A DNA stretch of 64,000 nt from Gammaproteobacteria bacterium (lineage in GTDB: Bacteria > Pseudomonadota > Gammaproteobacteria > S012-40): the NCBI GenBank assembly GCA_027021445.1, contig JALUUH010000235.1, positions 1 to 64,000 of the forward strand, given 5' to 3'. The translations under genes and the position numbers were made by a program. The notes below the pieces were generated by a model. That model saw only the letters and a list, made by a program, of their open reading frames with translations, did no database searches and was not told the origin of the DNA. Below, piece after piece: positions 44,025-52,942 of the stretch (position 1 is its first letter; every line of letters starts with the position of its first letter).

Positions 44025-44851
44025 TTTGTTTCGCTCTCTGCAGTATAGATGGTACGTAATTTTATCAGATCTTCCACATCATGTTTTTTGTTTCGTTTGA
44101 TGGCACCATTCACGACGATGTCAATTTTTTTAATGAGCATTGCGACCGCATTTTGTTTATCTTCGGGTTTTAGCCGATGATATTGTAGTAGGTTGTCAAG
44201 TGCTCTAATTCTGAATCTATCCATGCCCCAATATTTTTGTGAGAGTTGATCTTCGTGGCCCCCATACTTCTTAATGAGTGCGGTATTGACAAATAATACC
44301 GGATATTTTGCGCAAATTTTCAACCACAAGTCATAGTCTTCGCAAGCGGGTAAGGATTCATCAAAACCAGAAAATTCATCGAGCAAAGAACGGTGTAACA
44401 TTATGGAGGAAGGAGACATGGCGCATAAGGTCAAACATTCGGAGAATATCCATCCGCCTGATTTTTTGTGTTTGTTTTTTTGGTTGACACGTTTGCCATT
44501 GCGAATCCATATTTCTTCTGTGTGACAAACAAAGTGATCTGTATTTTTGGATAGAACGTCGGTTTGCATTTTAAGCTTGTCAGGTAACCATTCGTCGTCA
44601 GAGTCTAATAGTGCAATCCAATTCCCGGTTGAGCGTTTAATGCCCTGGTTACGTGCCGAGCTTACTCCTTTGTTTGCTTGTGACACTAAAATAACATGAG
44701 GAAAACTTGCATGTATAAATTCTACACTGTCGTCATTCGAGCCATCATCTATAACAATAATTTCATGTGCCTTATATGTTTGATTGATGACAGATTGTAT
44801 GGCGCGAGCAATAAGGTGCTTGCGGTTATAGTTGGGGATAATAACCGAAAT
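44021..44851 (-). CDS. Family 2 glycosyltransferase with non-standard start
   Basis: The frame encodes a GT-A-fold transferase: N-terminal VIIPNYNRKHLI and VIDDGSNDDS (nucleotide-sugar binding), then NKGVSSARNQGI, the DxD-like LLDSDDEW, and the acceptor-side ACEDYDLWLKI. The N-terminal motifs lie upstream of the first standard start (GTG 44686), which would omit them. The frame is open to a TAA near 44890 with no ATG, GTG or TTG; ATT at 44851 just before SVIIPNYN is the most plausible start. A 5' deletion or loss of the start codon is possible, so the gene may be a pseudogene. It overlaps the phosphorylase by 4 bases. Confidence 0.65.
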   Translation of the reverse strand: MSVIIPNYNRKHLIARAIQSVINQTYKAHEIIVIDDGSNDDSVEFIHASFPHVILVSQANKGVSSARNQGIKRSTGNWIALLDSDDEWLPDKLKMQTDVLSKNTDHFVCHTEEIWIRNGKRVNQKNKHKKSGGWIFSECLTLCAMSPSSIMLHRSLLDEFSGFDESLPACEDYDLWLKICAKYPVLFVNTALIKKYGGHEDQLSQKYWGMDRFRIRALDNLLQYHRLKPEDKQNAVAMLIKKIDIVVNGAIKRNKKHDVEDLIKLRTIYTAESETK

Positions 44852-44865
44852 ACGGAATGTTGAAT

Positions 44866-45561
44866 CTAGGATTGTCTTTTCTCTGAACGATAAGGTGTGT
44901 TGCGAATTTTATCGTGATCATGCATGCGGTATTGACTAAAGTCTTTTTTATTGTCGAAGTGCATGAAAGGGTTGCCTGCTACCTGCTCTTGCATTGTCGA
45001 GGTTTGTTTTTCAGCGTAGTTATGGCCAGGGTGAATGATAGTGTTTGAAGGTAGATCAGAACCTAGTTGGCGTAGAGTATCGTACATGATATTGGGGTCG
45101 CCGCCCGCGAGATCGCAACGTCCGCATCCAAATACAAACAGGGTATCACCGGTAATTAAATCATTTTGAATGTGATAACAAGCTGATCCGGGTGTGTGTC
45201 CAGGTGTGTGTAATACTTCTATTTCTGTTTTACCGAGTTTGATGATGTCGCCGCCATGATGAGTGGTTGGTGTGTTCTCATATTGCCCCCAAAACTTAGC
45301 TTCTTGTTTCAATAAATGAATTTGAGTATCGATGCTTTGATTGAGTTCTTCTATGCCGTTAATATGGTCGTTATGACTATGTGTTAACAAGACATCAGTA
45401 ACGTTGATGCCTTTTTCTTTGGCGAGTTTGATGACTTGTTGCACATCCCAGGCGGGATCAACGATGGCTCCGCGATTGCTTTCTAAGTCTTGAATTAAAT
45501 ATACAAAGTTGTCCATGGGGCCAAGCTCTAGTGCATGTATGGCATGAGTTTTTGTGGTCAT
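44866..45561 (-). CDS. Metallo-beta-lactamase-fold hydrolase, glyoxalase-II-like
   Basis: The 231-residue product has the MBL metal motif THSHNDH near residue 60 and further ligands in HTPGHTPGS and TGDTLF, and is close to hydroxyacylglutathione hydrolase/YcbL-type proteins. It would hydrolyse a thioester such as S-lactoylglutathione. The start at 45561 is supported by AAGGAAA 5-8 bases upstream; an ORF start 36 bases further up is less likely. Its stop TAG lies only 15 bases before the likely start of the glycosyltransferase frame. Confidence 0.87.
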   Translation of the reverse strand: MTTKTHAIHALELGPMDNFVYLIQDLESNRGAIVDPAWDVQQVIKLAKEKGINVTDVLLTHSHNDHINGIEELNQSIDTQIHLLKQEAKFWGQYENTPTTHHGGDIIKLGKTEIEVLHTPGHTPGSACYHIQNDLITGDTLFVFGCGRCDLAGGDPNIMYDTLRQLGSDLPSNTIIHPGHNYAEKQTSTMQEQVAGNPFMHFDNKKDFSQYRMHDHDKIRNTPYRSEKRQS

Positions 45562-45692
45562 TACGGTTTCCTTGAATATTCGAACTTGAGTTGCCATTTG
45601 GATTCTAAGGTGGATGCGTCGAGGTGTTTATCACCTGTGTTTTTTAAAGCATTGACGGTAGGTGGTCTATTTTTTATCATCGACTTATCCAT

Positions 45693-45715
45693 AGCGGTTA
45701 ACTGCGGGTTTTAGG
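45693..45715 (+). repeat. AACTGNGG-motif copy over the reductase stop
   Basis: AGCGGTTAACTGCGGGTTTTAGG; the repeat provides the last codons (P-K-T-R-S) and TAA of the gene on the opposite strand. Other copies: 150, 368, 13353, 32228. Confidence 0.6.
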
Positions 45716-46477
45716 ATTATGTTGTGCAATTTCTCTTAATTTTGGTACAGCGAGTCCTGCTTCATTTGCTAGGACTATGGCGCGTGCTAAGCGAGCAGGT
45801 GCAGAACGTCCCATGCATTTATGCTGAGGGTCGCCTTGTATGCCTTCGATAAATCCACTAACCTGTTTTTCTCGATCAATTTTTTTGTCTATCAGGGTTT
45901 CTTGAATATCTATGACTTCATTTGCGACTTGTCGCGCTAAGGCTTGGTTGTTTTTCCACAACTCACTCACTACCCCGCCACAAACTAAACCGGATATGTT
46001 AGTTGTTAATATGTAGACATTTTTACGCACAAGCTCAAATTCTAGTTCTGCAGAATTTGCTACTTTGTGGGTCGGTATGTCGAGTTTCCCGAGCGCATTT
46101 ATTAAACTGTCTGAATGTTTACCAAAGACGGGGCTGGGTATTAATACTTTAGCATCTTGGCCTTTCTTTTTTTCAAACCATATGGACATGACCGTGGGGT
46201 TTTCAATGTTATGTGTTTGCCAGTCTTTTGGCAGTAATTCATTTTGAATCAAAACAAGTTTGTTAATCCATACTTGCGGAATATTGGTTAGGCAAGCTGA
46301 TAGATCTGCTTCGGCGACGGACAACAAAACAAGTTCTGGGTCAGGGCATTGTTGGGCGGCTTGTTGTATATCCATATCTCGTGTAACTGGAAATACAGGG
46401 TGGCCTAAGCGTAATAAACCACGCGCAAATACGCCACCTATTTCTCCTATACCGATAACGACAACAGATTGTTTCAT
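45698..46477 (-). CDS. NAD(P)-binding reductase-like protein (PanE/ApbA-like)
   Basis: The 259-residue protein starts with a Rossmann GxGxxG (VVVIGIGEIGGVFARGL) and has a helical C-terminal part like ketopantoate reductase/6-phosphogluconate dehydrogenase relatives. Catalytic Lys/Glu of PanE are not clearly placed, so another substrate or a non-enzymatic role is possible. The final five residues lie in a dispersed repeat. Confidence 0.65.
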   Translation of the reverse strand: MKQSVVVIGIGEIGGVFARGLLRLGHPVFPVTRDMDIQQAAQQCPDPELVLLSVAEADLSACLTNIPQVWINKLVLIQNELLPKDWQTHNIENPTVMSIWFEKKKGQDAKVLIPSPVFGKHSDSLINALGKLDIPTHKVANSAELEFELVRKNVYILTTNISGLVCGGVVSELWKNNQALARQVANEVIDIQETLIDKKIDREKQVSGFIEGIQGDPQHKCMGRSAPARLARAIVLANEAGLAVPKLREIAQHNPKTRS

Positions 46478-46618
46478 GTGAATTAAATACCTCTGAGTTG
46501 ATATTAAATTAATAATGGTATCTGAGCTCCTAGGATGGCATCAAGTGATAACATCATAATATAATGTACTTTAATGAGGTGGGTATAACAAGCGCTAGTC
46601 TTGTTGAAGTACGAGGGG

Positions 46619-48010
46619 TTATTTTTTTTTCCCGTATCTCTTGCCGGTGCTCTTTTTTTTGTATTCTTGCAATGGTGTTAGCTTAATTCGTTTTTCTTTA
46701 TAGGGGTTGTCGCTGCCTTTATAGACCACGCGCAAAGGTGAGCCTTTGATTTTTAAAACTTTACGGAAGGTGTTAATAAGATAACGGGTATAACTTTCTG
46801 GAACGCGATTTATTTGATTGCCATGTATTACGATAACGGGTGGATTTTTACCGCCTTGATGTGCATACCGTAGTTTAATACGCCGACCATGAACGAGAGG
46901 GGGCTGATGTGAGCTTACCGCGTCTTCTAATATTCGAGTGAGCATGGGGGTTGCAAAGTCGCTCATTGATGATTGATAAGCTTTGTGTACAACATCCATT
47001 AAGAGACCGACGCCGCTGCCGTGTAAGGCTGAAATATAATGTACTGACGCAAAATCAACAAAACTGAGTTTGCGTTCGTATTCTGTTTTTATCCACTCAC
47101 GTTGGTCTTGGCTAAGGCCGTCCCATTTATTCACGGCGATGACGAGCGCTTTTCCTTCATCGAGTATGTATCCGAGCAAGGTGGCATCTTGGGCACTGAT
47201 TTCTGCTTGTGCATCGAGTACAAACATGACTACGTGGCAGGAGTCTATAGCTTGCAAGGCTTTTATGATGCTGAATTTTTCAATTTTTTCGGAGACTCGT
47301 GTGCGTCTGCGAACACCTGCAGTATCGATTAAGGTATAGGGGTGATTATTGTGCTCGAACGGTATGAAAATGCTATCGCGTGTGGTGCCCGGCATATCGA
47401 ATGCGAGTACGCGTTCTTCTCCGAGTAAGCGATTGACTAAAGTAGATTTGCCGACGTTAGGTCGACCCACAATCGCTACTTTTGCGCTATGTTCGTCGTC
47501 TTCTTCATGTGCTTCTCGATCTGAGTCTAATTCGGTATCAATGAAATCCATGAGTTCGTTAACCCCGGAGCCGTGTTCAGCGGCGATAGGGTAGGGTTGA
47601 CCTAGCCCCATACTATAAAAATCAGCAGTGACGATGTCAGCGTCGAGGCGTTCTGTTTTGTTGACAATGAGGTAGATGGGTTTTTTAAGTTTACGCAGGG
47701 TTTTTACAATGGCTTCGTCCGCTACAGTGATTCCTTCTTTGCCATCAACCAGGAATAATACCGCGTTAGCTTCTTCCATGGCCTGTCGAGCTTGTTCCGC
47801 GATGAGTTTATCAATGCCGGCATCACTGGTGATGCCGCCGGTATCAATAACAATGAAATCGCCTTGGCCTGCTTTAACATTCCCATATCGACGATCACGA
47901 GTTAGGCCAGGCTCGTTGGCCACCAATGCGTCACGGCTTTTGGTGAGGCGGTTGAATAAGGTGGATTTGCCGACATTTGGGCGGCCTACCAGGGCAATAA
48001 CACGTTTCAT
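46619..48010 (-). CDS. der: Ribosome-assembly GTPase Der (EngA)
   Basis: A 463-residue protein with two tandem GTPase domains: GRPNVGKSTLFN (residue 8) with DTGG, and GRPNVGKSTLVN (near 185) with DTAG, then a C-terminal KH-like domain ending in a basic GKRYGKKK tail. It is essential for 50S subunit assembly. The gene ends the bamB-der unit; bamB's stop is 2 bases upstream. Confidence 0.97.
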   Translation of the reverse strand: MKRVIALVGRPNVGKSTLFNRLTKSRDALVANEPGLTRDRRYGNVKAGQGDFIVIDTGGITSDAGIDKLIAEQARQAMEEANAVLFLVDGKEGITVADEAIVKTLRKLKKPIYLIVNKTERLDADIVTADFYSMGLGQPYPIAAEHGSGVNELMDFIDTELDSDREAHEEDDEHSAKVAIVGRPNVGKSTLVNRLLGEERVLAFDMPGTTRDSIFIPFEHNNHPYTLIDTAGVRRRTRVSEKIEKFSIIKALQAIDSCHVVMFVLDAQAEISAQDATLLGYILDEGKALVIAVNKWDGLSQDQREWIKTEYERKLSFVDFASVHYISALHGSGVGLLMDVVHKAYQSSMSDFATPMLTRILEDAVSSHQPPLVHGRRIKLRYAHQGGKNPPVIVIHGNQINRVPESYTRYLINTFRKVLKIKGSPLRVVYKGSDNPYKEKRIKLTPLQEYKKKSTGKRYGKKK

Positions 48011-48012
48011 CG

Positions 48013-49239
48013 TTATTTATAGGCCAGCGAAATAAAAGCGCCATTTTGATATGGAACAAAGATTTGCTTTCCATTGCTGAGGGGGGGGCTAATAACTCGG
48101 ACATCTTCAATATCATGTGCGGCATCAAATGCATTTTTTACTTCTGTGCTTTCTGCAAGATTGATGATGCCGGTTTCTTCTCCCAGCCATTGGTAATCGA
48201 CTCGCCCTAGTACTTTGCCGTCTTCTTTGGCAAGTGAGAAAATAGAGCCATCAATGCCGCCAACAATTAAATTTTCAGCGACGACTAATGGCGTAGTCGT
48301 GACTATTTTTTTGAGTTTTTCTTGCACCCAGAGCGTGGAACCATTACGTCGATCTAAAGCCCATATTTTACCATCGACATCGGTGATGAATAATAAGTCA
48401 TTGGCCATGGATACGCCAAGGTGAGAAGACATTTCACGTGTCCATAGAATGCGTCCTGTGCCAGCCGTTAAGGCCACGGCTCTACCTTGGAAGCTGCTGA
48501 CATAAACTGTGTCATCATGGACTTGAATCAGTCCATCGACATCAACCATTCGCTCTAATTCCGATCTTCCTTTAGGGACGGCTATTGTAGTCTCCCAAAT
48601 CATTTTTCCATCATCAACGGAGAGCGCGACTAATTTTCCGTTGGCAAAGCCGGTAATCACTTTATCTTCAGTGATAACGGGTGAGGCGGTGCCGCGTAGG
48701 GTTAGTGGGGGAACGTTTCTATCATAAACCCAAACTTGCTCGCCGCTACGTAGATCGAGTGCTGTTATTTTTCCATCATTGCTTTGCACGATGACGTTGC
48801 TGCTGGATATTTGCGGTGCTGCTAGAATTTCGCTACTAACGGATTTTTTCCAGATCAATTGACCGTCGTTTTTATCGAGGAGTAAGACACCGGCATCTCT
48901 TGTTCCGAGTGCGAGATAATTATTGGCGACGTTGGGGCCAGCGGTAAACGCATCGGTGAATTGTTTTTTCCATATGTGCTTTCCGCTGTCTGCATGGAGG
49001 GCCATCACTAAGCCGCTGTGATCGGCGACATAAAGTATTTTATCGCTGAGGGTAGCACGTTGTTTGCTGATGCGATTAATTCCATGATCTGCGAGTTGCA
49101 CTGACCATAAAGGATTGACGCTTATCGTTTTTATGCTGGAGATATACGCGAGTTTTTCCTCATCCAGCTTTTTTGGAGTGCTTTCGCAAGCAGATAAAAC
49201 GGCGAGGAAGCACACACCTATAATAAGACTTCGAATCAA
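48013..49239 (-). CDS. bamB: Outer-membrane assembly lipoprotein BamB
   Basis: The 408-residue lipoprotein has lipobox LSAC (Cys near residue 18) and an eight-bladed PQQ-like beta-propeller with repeated W-x-Y/G-x-D-x-S-x-G phrases such as HADSGKHIWKKQF. BamB aids BamA in inserting beta-barrels. Its start overlaps the yfgM stop by 4 bases and its stop is 2 bases from der. Confidence 0.96.
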   Translation of the reverse strand: MIRSLIIGVCFLAVLSACESTPKKLDEEKLAYISSIKTISVNPLWSVQLADHGINRISKQRATLSDKILYVADHSGLVMALHADSGKHIWKKQFTDAFTAGPNVANNYLALGTRDAGVLLLDKNDGQLIWKKSVSSEILAAPQISSSNVIVQSNDGKITALDLRSGEQVWVYDRNVPPLTLRGTASPVITEDKVITGFANGKLVALSVDDGKMIWETTIAVPKGRSELERMVDVDGLIQVHDDTVYVSSFQGRAVALTAGTGRILWTREMSSHLGVSMANDLLFITDVDGKIWALDRRNGSTLWVQEKLKKIVTTTPLVVAENLIVGGIDGSIFSLAKEDGKVLGRVDYQWLGEETGIINLAESTEVKNAFDAAHDIEDVRVISPPLSNGKQIFVPYQNGAFISLAYK

Positions 49240-50105
49240 GGTTGCACCTCGTTAGTTGTCACTGTAGCAGGTATTGTCTCAATGGGACTCATTTCGGCGG
49301 TGGTGGTTTCAGCTGGTGCGATCTCAGTAGGTGTTCCTGCAGTTATTGGGTTTTCGGTTTTAGCTGAGTTTGCTTCTGTCGCTACCGATTCGAGAGCAGG
49401 GGTTTCTTGCGTAGCCACTGCTGGGGCGGATATTTCCGGGGCAGTCATTGACGTGCTGGAAACTGTTGGGCCATTACCTAAGTCATCAAGTTTTAGTTGT
49501 ACCAATTGCTTGGTTTGGGGTGTTGCGCCATCACTTTGTAACGTGTGCTGATAAGCACTTCTTGCTTGATCAAATTCGCCTTGTGCACGATAAATATCAC
49601 CTTTGAGTACCGAGTATTCCGATGCAAAATCACTCATATTGCCTTGCATGGTATGTGTTAATGCCTCATTTAACTCTCCTGTGGCAATGAGTACTCGGAT
49701 TAAACGTAAACGAATAATATGTTCGATGGCGGGTTTATCGTTATTATCTAAGGCCCAGCTTAAGCGCATTTTGGCTTCGTCTAGGTTTCCTTTTTCGGCT
49801 TCGATCTTGGCCATGGCGAGAGATGACATGATCGCATAGTGGGATTCCTTGTGCTTATCGATGAGTTGTCCACCACGTTTTAATGCGGCATCCGTTTTCT
49901 CGTTGCGCAGTTCTTCCATCATTGCGTCAAATTCGTTGGAGACTGTGAATTGAGCTGTTTGCTTATAATCTTTCCAGATACCACCGCCAACAACACCAGC
50001 AAAAATGAATATCAATGCGATAATTAGGTATTTGCCGTTTTTTTCCCACCAGCGTTTAATGGCGTCTATTTGATCTTCTTCGGTACGATAGGTTTCCAAG
50101 GTCAT
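49236..50105 (-). CDS. yfgM: YfgM-like TPR protein with Thr/Ala-rich tail
   Basis: The N-terminal part matches YfgM (UPF0070): EEDQIDAIKRWWEKNGKYL, one transmembrane helix and a TPR-rich periplasmic domain. The length, 289 residues, exceeds E. coli YfgM (about 206) owing to an 80-residue low-complexity tail from about 210 rich in Ala, Thr, Glu and Pro. YfgM associates with PpiD and the SecYEG translocon. The tail has no known domain. Order bamB-yfgM is as in other gammaproteobacteria. Confidence 0.9.
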   Translation of the reverse strand: MTLETYRTEEDQIDAIKRWWEKNGKYLIIALIFIFAGVVGGGIWKDYKQTAQFTVSNEFDAMMEELRNEKTDAALKRGGQLIDKHKESHYAIMSSLAMAKIEAEKGNLDEAKMRLSWALDNNDKPAIEHIIRLRLIRVLIATGELNEALTHTMQGNMSDFASEYSVLKGDIYRAQGEFDQARSAYQHTLQSDGATPQTKQLVQLKLDDLGNGPTVSSTSMTAPEISAPAVATQETPALESVATEANSAKTENPITAGTPTEIAPAETTTAEMSPIETIPATVTTNEVQP

Positions 50106-50131
50106 TCCTCTTTACATAAAATTTAGGCGAT

Positions 50132-50161
50132 CTAGGAGGCTGTTCTCAGACAGTCTTCTAG
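50132..50161. repeat. CTAGGAG-type hairpin element
   Basis: CTAGGAGGCTGTTCTCAGACAGTCTTCTAG; a near-perfect hairpin in the 77 bases between hisS stop and yfgM start. Almost identical to the copy at 32364-32392. Confidence 0.7.
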
Positions 50162-50182
50162 AGTATAAATTCTCGATGTTGT

Positions 50183-51469
50183 CTATTCTAACTGAGATTT
50201 TAAGAAGTCCGTTAGTTCATCCTGTGAAATAGTCCGTTGTTCGGCCGTTTCACGCAATGCTTTGATCGTAATTTGCTTGTTTTCTAACTCCGATTCGCCG
50301 AGTAATAAGGCCCAGTGTGCGCCACTTTTATCTGCTCGTTTCATTTGTGCTTTAAAACTACCGCCATTTAGGTTCTGTAACACGGATAGCTTAGGTATTT
50401 GGTTGCGAATTTGCTCAATGAGAACCATCCCTGCCTCTTGGGTTCCTGCTCCAACCATGGCTAGATAGCAGTCAGGTGTAGTAGTCGGGGGAGAAGCCTG
50501 GGTTTCTTCTAATAAGCTGATAAGGCGCTCAGCTCCCATGGCGAACCCTGCGGCGGGCGTCGCTCGCCCACCTAATTGTGTTACCAAACCATCAAATCTG
50601 CCACCCGCGCAGACGGTACCTTGGGCACCGAGTTTATCCGTCACCCATTCAAAAACGGTTCGCGTATAATAATCTAATCCGCGGACTAATGAAGGATTTA
50701 CTTCGTATTCAATCCCCGTCTTGTCGAGTAAATTTTTTAGCGTGGCAAAATGCCGTTGTGATTCTTCGTCTAGGTGCTCTAGTAATCTCGGAGCATGTTT
50801 TACAATTTCTTGGGTTTGGGTATTTTTGCTGTCTAAAACGCGTAATGGATTTGTTGTTAATCGGCGTTGGCTATCTTCGTCGAGGTCGGCTTCGTGCTTC
50901 GCAAGATATGCCACTAATAGCGCGCGATAACTTGCACGGCACTCGGGTGTTCCCAGTGAGTTAATTTGCAGCTTTAGATGGGGTAATAAGCCAAGATTTG
51001 TCCATAACCTATGGGTTAGAAAGAGCAATTCTGCATCGAGCTCCGGGCCTTCAAAGCCAAAGGCTTCTACTCCAAATTGATAAAATTGGCGATATCGCCC
51101 TTTTTGTGGCCGTTCATGTCGAAACATCGGGCCAAAATACCATAGTTTTTGCGTTTGATTATGTAATAAGCCGTTTTCTATAGCAGCTCGGACGCATCCT
51201 GCCGTTCCTTCCGGTCGAAGGCTAAGATTATCCCCGTTTCTATCCTCGAAACTGTACATTTCTTTTTCGACAATGTCGGTTACTTTGCCAATTGAGCGTA
51301 AAAATAAATCGGTTTTTTCGACCACGGGCAGACGAATTTCGGCATAACCGTAGTTCATCAAGATGTTTTTAATCGTTTGTTCCAGTTGCTGCCAGTAGGG
51401 CATGCGTGCTGGAAGAATGTCATGCATTCCACGGATGGCTTGGATATGCTTGGCCACATTGTTCTCCAT
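50183..51469 (-). CDS. hisS: Histidyl-tRNA synthetase
   Basis: The 428-residue class II synthetase has motif 2 [14 protein letters not shown] near residue 112, the histidine-specific [12 protein letters not shown] near 261 and motif 3 GFAMGAERL near 305, then an anticodon-binding domain. It charges tRNA-His. Its usual neighbour ispG is absent. Confidence 0.97.
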   Translation of the reverse strand: MENNVAKHIQAIRGMHDILPARMPYWQQLEQTIKNILMNYGYAEIRLPVVEKTDLFLRSIGKVTDIVEKEMYSFEDRNGDNLSLRPEGTAGCVRAAIENGLLHNQTQKLWYFGPMFRHERPQKGRYRQFYQFGVEAFGFEGPELDAELLFLTHRLWTNLGLLPHLKLQINSLGTPECRASYRALLVAYLAKHEADLDEDSQRRLTTNPLRVLDSKNTQTQEIVKHAPRLLEHLDEESQRHFATLKNLLDKTGIEYEVNPSLVRGLDYYTRTVFEWVTDKLGAQGTVCAGGRFDGLVTQLGGRATPAAGFAMGAERLISLLEETQASPPTTTPDCYLAMVGAGTQEAGMVLIEQIRNQIPKLSVLQNLNGGSFKAQMKRADKSGAHWALLLGESELENKQITIKALRETAEQRTISQDELTDFLKSQLE

Positions 51470-51592
51470 AATTAGGGGACGGTCTTAGGAATGAGTAATT
51501 TTATTCTAGAAATACAATAGGATCACGATTTACTTTATAATTAGTAGCGACGGAGATGAGTGATTATTCCAATTGTTTAATTTATCTTTTGA

Positions 51593-52183
51593 CTACTCTT
51601 TTTTAGGTAATTCCAACGTATTGTCAATACTGGGCGTAGGTAAAGCCAATGTAGAAGATTCAGGTTCTGTCTTTGAGCTTGATATTGAATCGAGTGTGTT
51701 TAAAGTGAGTGATTCCCCAATTCCTGCTGAACGTCCCCAGAGGATGGCGAGAACGAGTAATAGTATTGCAACCGTATACATTGCCCAGCGCATGGAGGTA
51801 TGACGGCTATCAATTTTGTCTCGATAAGCTACTCTGGCCAATTCTGGTTCTAGTTCATGTCCATAACGTTCAAAACATGCCACGACTTCTTCCGAAGGTA
51901 GGCCAACGAGGTTCGCATACCGTCGACAGAAGTTTTTTACATATATTGGAGCGGGCAGTTCATCAAATTTATCATTTTCTAAAGCCCGTAGTTGGTAAAT
52001 GCTCATGTTCATTCTTGAGGCCGCTTCCATTTCTGAAATTTCCATGCTTTTACGTAGTCTAGCGAGTATTTTTCCAGGGCCTTCGGTGCTCATTTGTTGC
52101 AATTCATTGATTAACGCACTGATGTCTGGGTTTATTTCTGGTTTTTCACTGATGGAGTCTCTGTCTAAAACGGGATCTGCCAT
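51593..52183 (-). CDS. rodZ: RodZ-like protein lacking the C-terminal periplasmic domain
   Basis: The 196-residue protein has the RodZ N-terminal HTH (about 30-100: SMEISEMEAASRMNMSIYQLRALEND and YVKNFCRRYANLVGL) and one transmembrane helix (MYTVAILLLVLAILWG near 133). RodZ couples MreB to the cell-elongation machinery. The usual RodZ is over 300 residues and ends in a DUF4115 domain, which is missing here; the chain stops in a short Ser/Thr/Pro tail. Together with missing ispG, it may reflect a deletion. HTH and membrane part may be enough for partial function. Confidence 0.82.
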   Translation of the reverse strand: MADPVLDRDSISEKPEINPDISALINELQQMSTEGPGKILARLRKSMEISEMEAASRMNMSIYQLRALENDKFDELPAPIYVKNFCRRYANLVGLPSEEVVACFERYGHELEPELARVAYRDKIDSRHTSMRWAMYTVAILLLVLAILWGRSAGIGESLTLNTLDSISSSKTEPESSTLALPTPSIDNTLELPKKE

Positions 52184-52195
52184 TTTTTTATCCTT

Positions 52196-52942
52196 CTAGT
52201 TCGGTTTTCTACTATTGGGTTTAATGTTGAGTTTATCAGAAGACGTTTTGTTTCCAAGTATTTGTTTTAGCTCAATATCTATTTTCATGCTTTCAGGAGT
52301 CGCTTTCGCTATTGCATGAAACTGCAGGATATAGCGGCGGGTTTCCAGATAATTTTGTTGCGCAAATTGTAACTTAGCCATTTCGAGTAGTGAACGCTGT
52401 TGTGTCGCATTTAACGCTAAAGCCTTACGGAAATAAATTTCTGCTTGTTGTTTGTTTTGTTTTACGGCACATAAAGCGGCATTTTCGTAAGCGGCAGATG
52501 GTGTGACATACATCTTATGTTTTGCTGCGTTAAGAAAATGTTGCTCTGCTTGCTCGAGCAGTCCCTTTGTACACAAATAAACACCAAAATTATTATGTAC
52601 TATGCCGTATTCGCTGCTGTTATTCGGAACGTTATCAATGGCTTTTTGAAAGTATATTTCAGCTTGTGAAAAATTACCTAATCTTTTGTGCACTTCTGCA
52701 AGCATTAAGTGTGTGATATAGGAGTCTGAGTCTTCAGACAGGGCTTTTTGAAAATAATTCAGAGCATTTTCCATTCGCCCTTGTTTTAGATACTCTGTGC
52801 CTAGTCTTAGGTTAATGCTTACCTTTTCCTCGGAGCTGGATTGATTCTCGTTGATGGTTACACAACTGCTGAGGATGAATGAAATTAAGAGTAAGAATGA
52901 TTTAATTTGAATTACCGGCTTTTTTCTCTCCATTTGCGTCAT
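52196..52942 (-). CDS. pilW: Type IV pilus assembly TPR lipoprotein PilW/PilF
   Basis: The lipoprotein of 248 residues has lipobox LSSC and about five TPR units ([19 protein letters not shown] near residue 51 and later), matching PilW/PilF, needed for multimerising the PilQ secretin. Its start overlaps rlmN by 41 bases; ATG at 52933 would shorten that overlap to 32 bases. Order rlmN-pilW-rodZ is conserved. Confidence 0.88.
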   Translation of the reverse strand: MTQMERKKPVIQIKSFLLLISFILSSCVTINENQSSSEEKVSINLRLGTEYLKQGRMENALNYFQKALSEDSDSYITHLMLAEVHKRLGNFSQAEIYFQKAIDNVPNNSSEYGIVHNNFGVYLCTKGLLEQAEQHFLNAAKHKMYVTPSAAYENAALCAVKQNKQQAEIYFRKALALNATQQRSLLEMAKLQFAQQNYLETRRYILQFHAIAKATPESMKIDIELKQILGNKTSSDKLNIKPNSRKPN

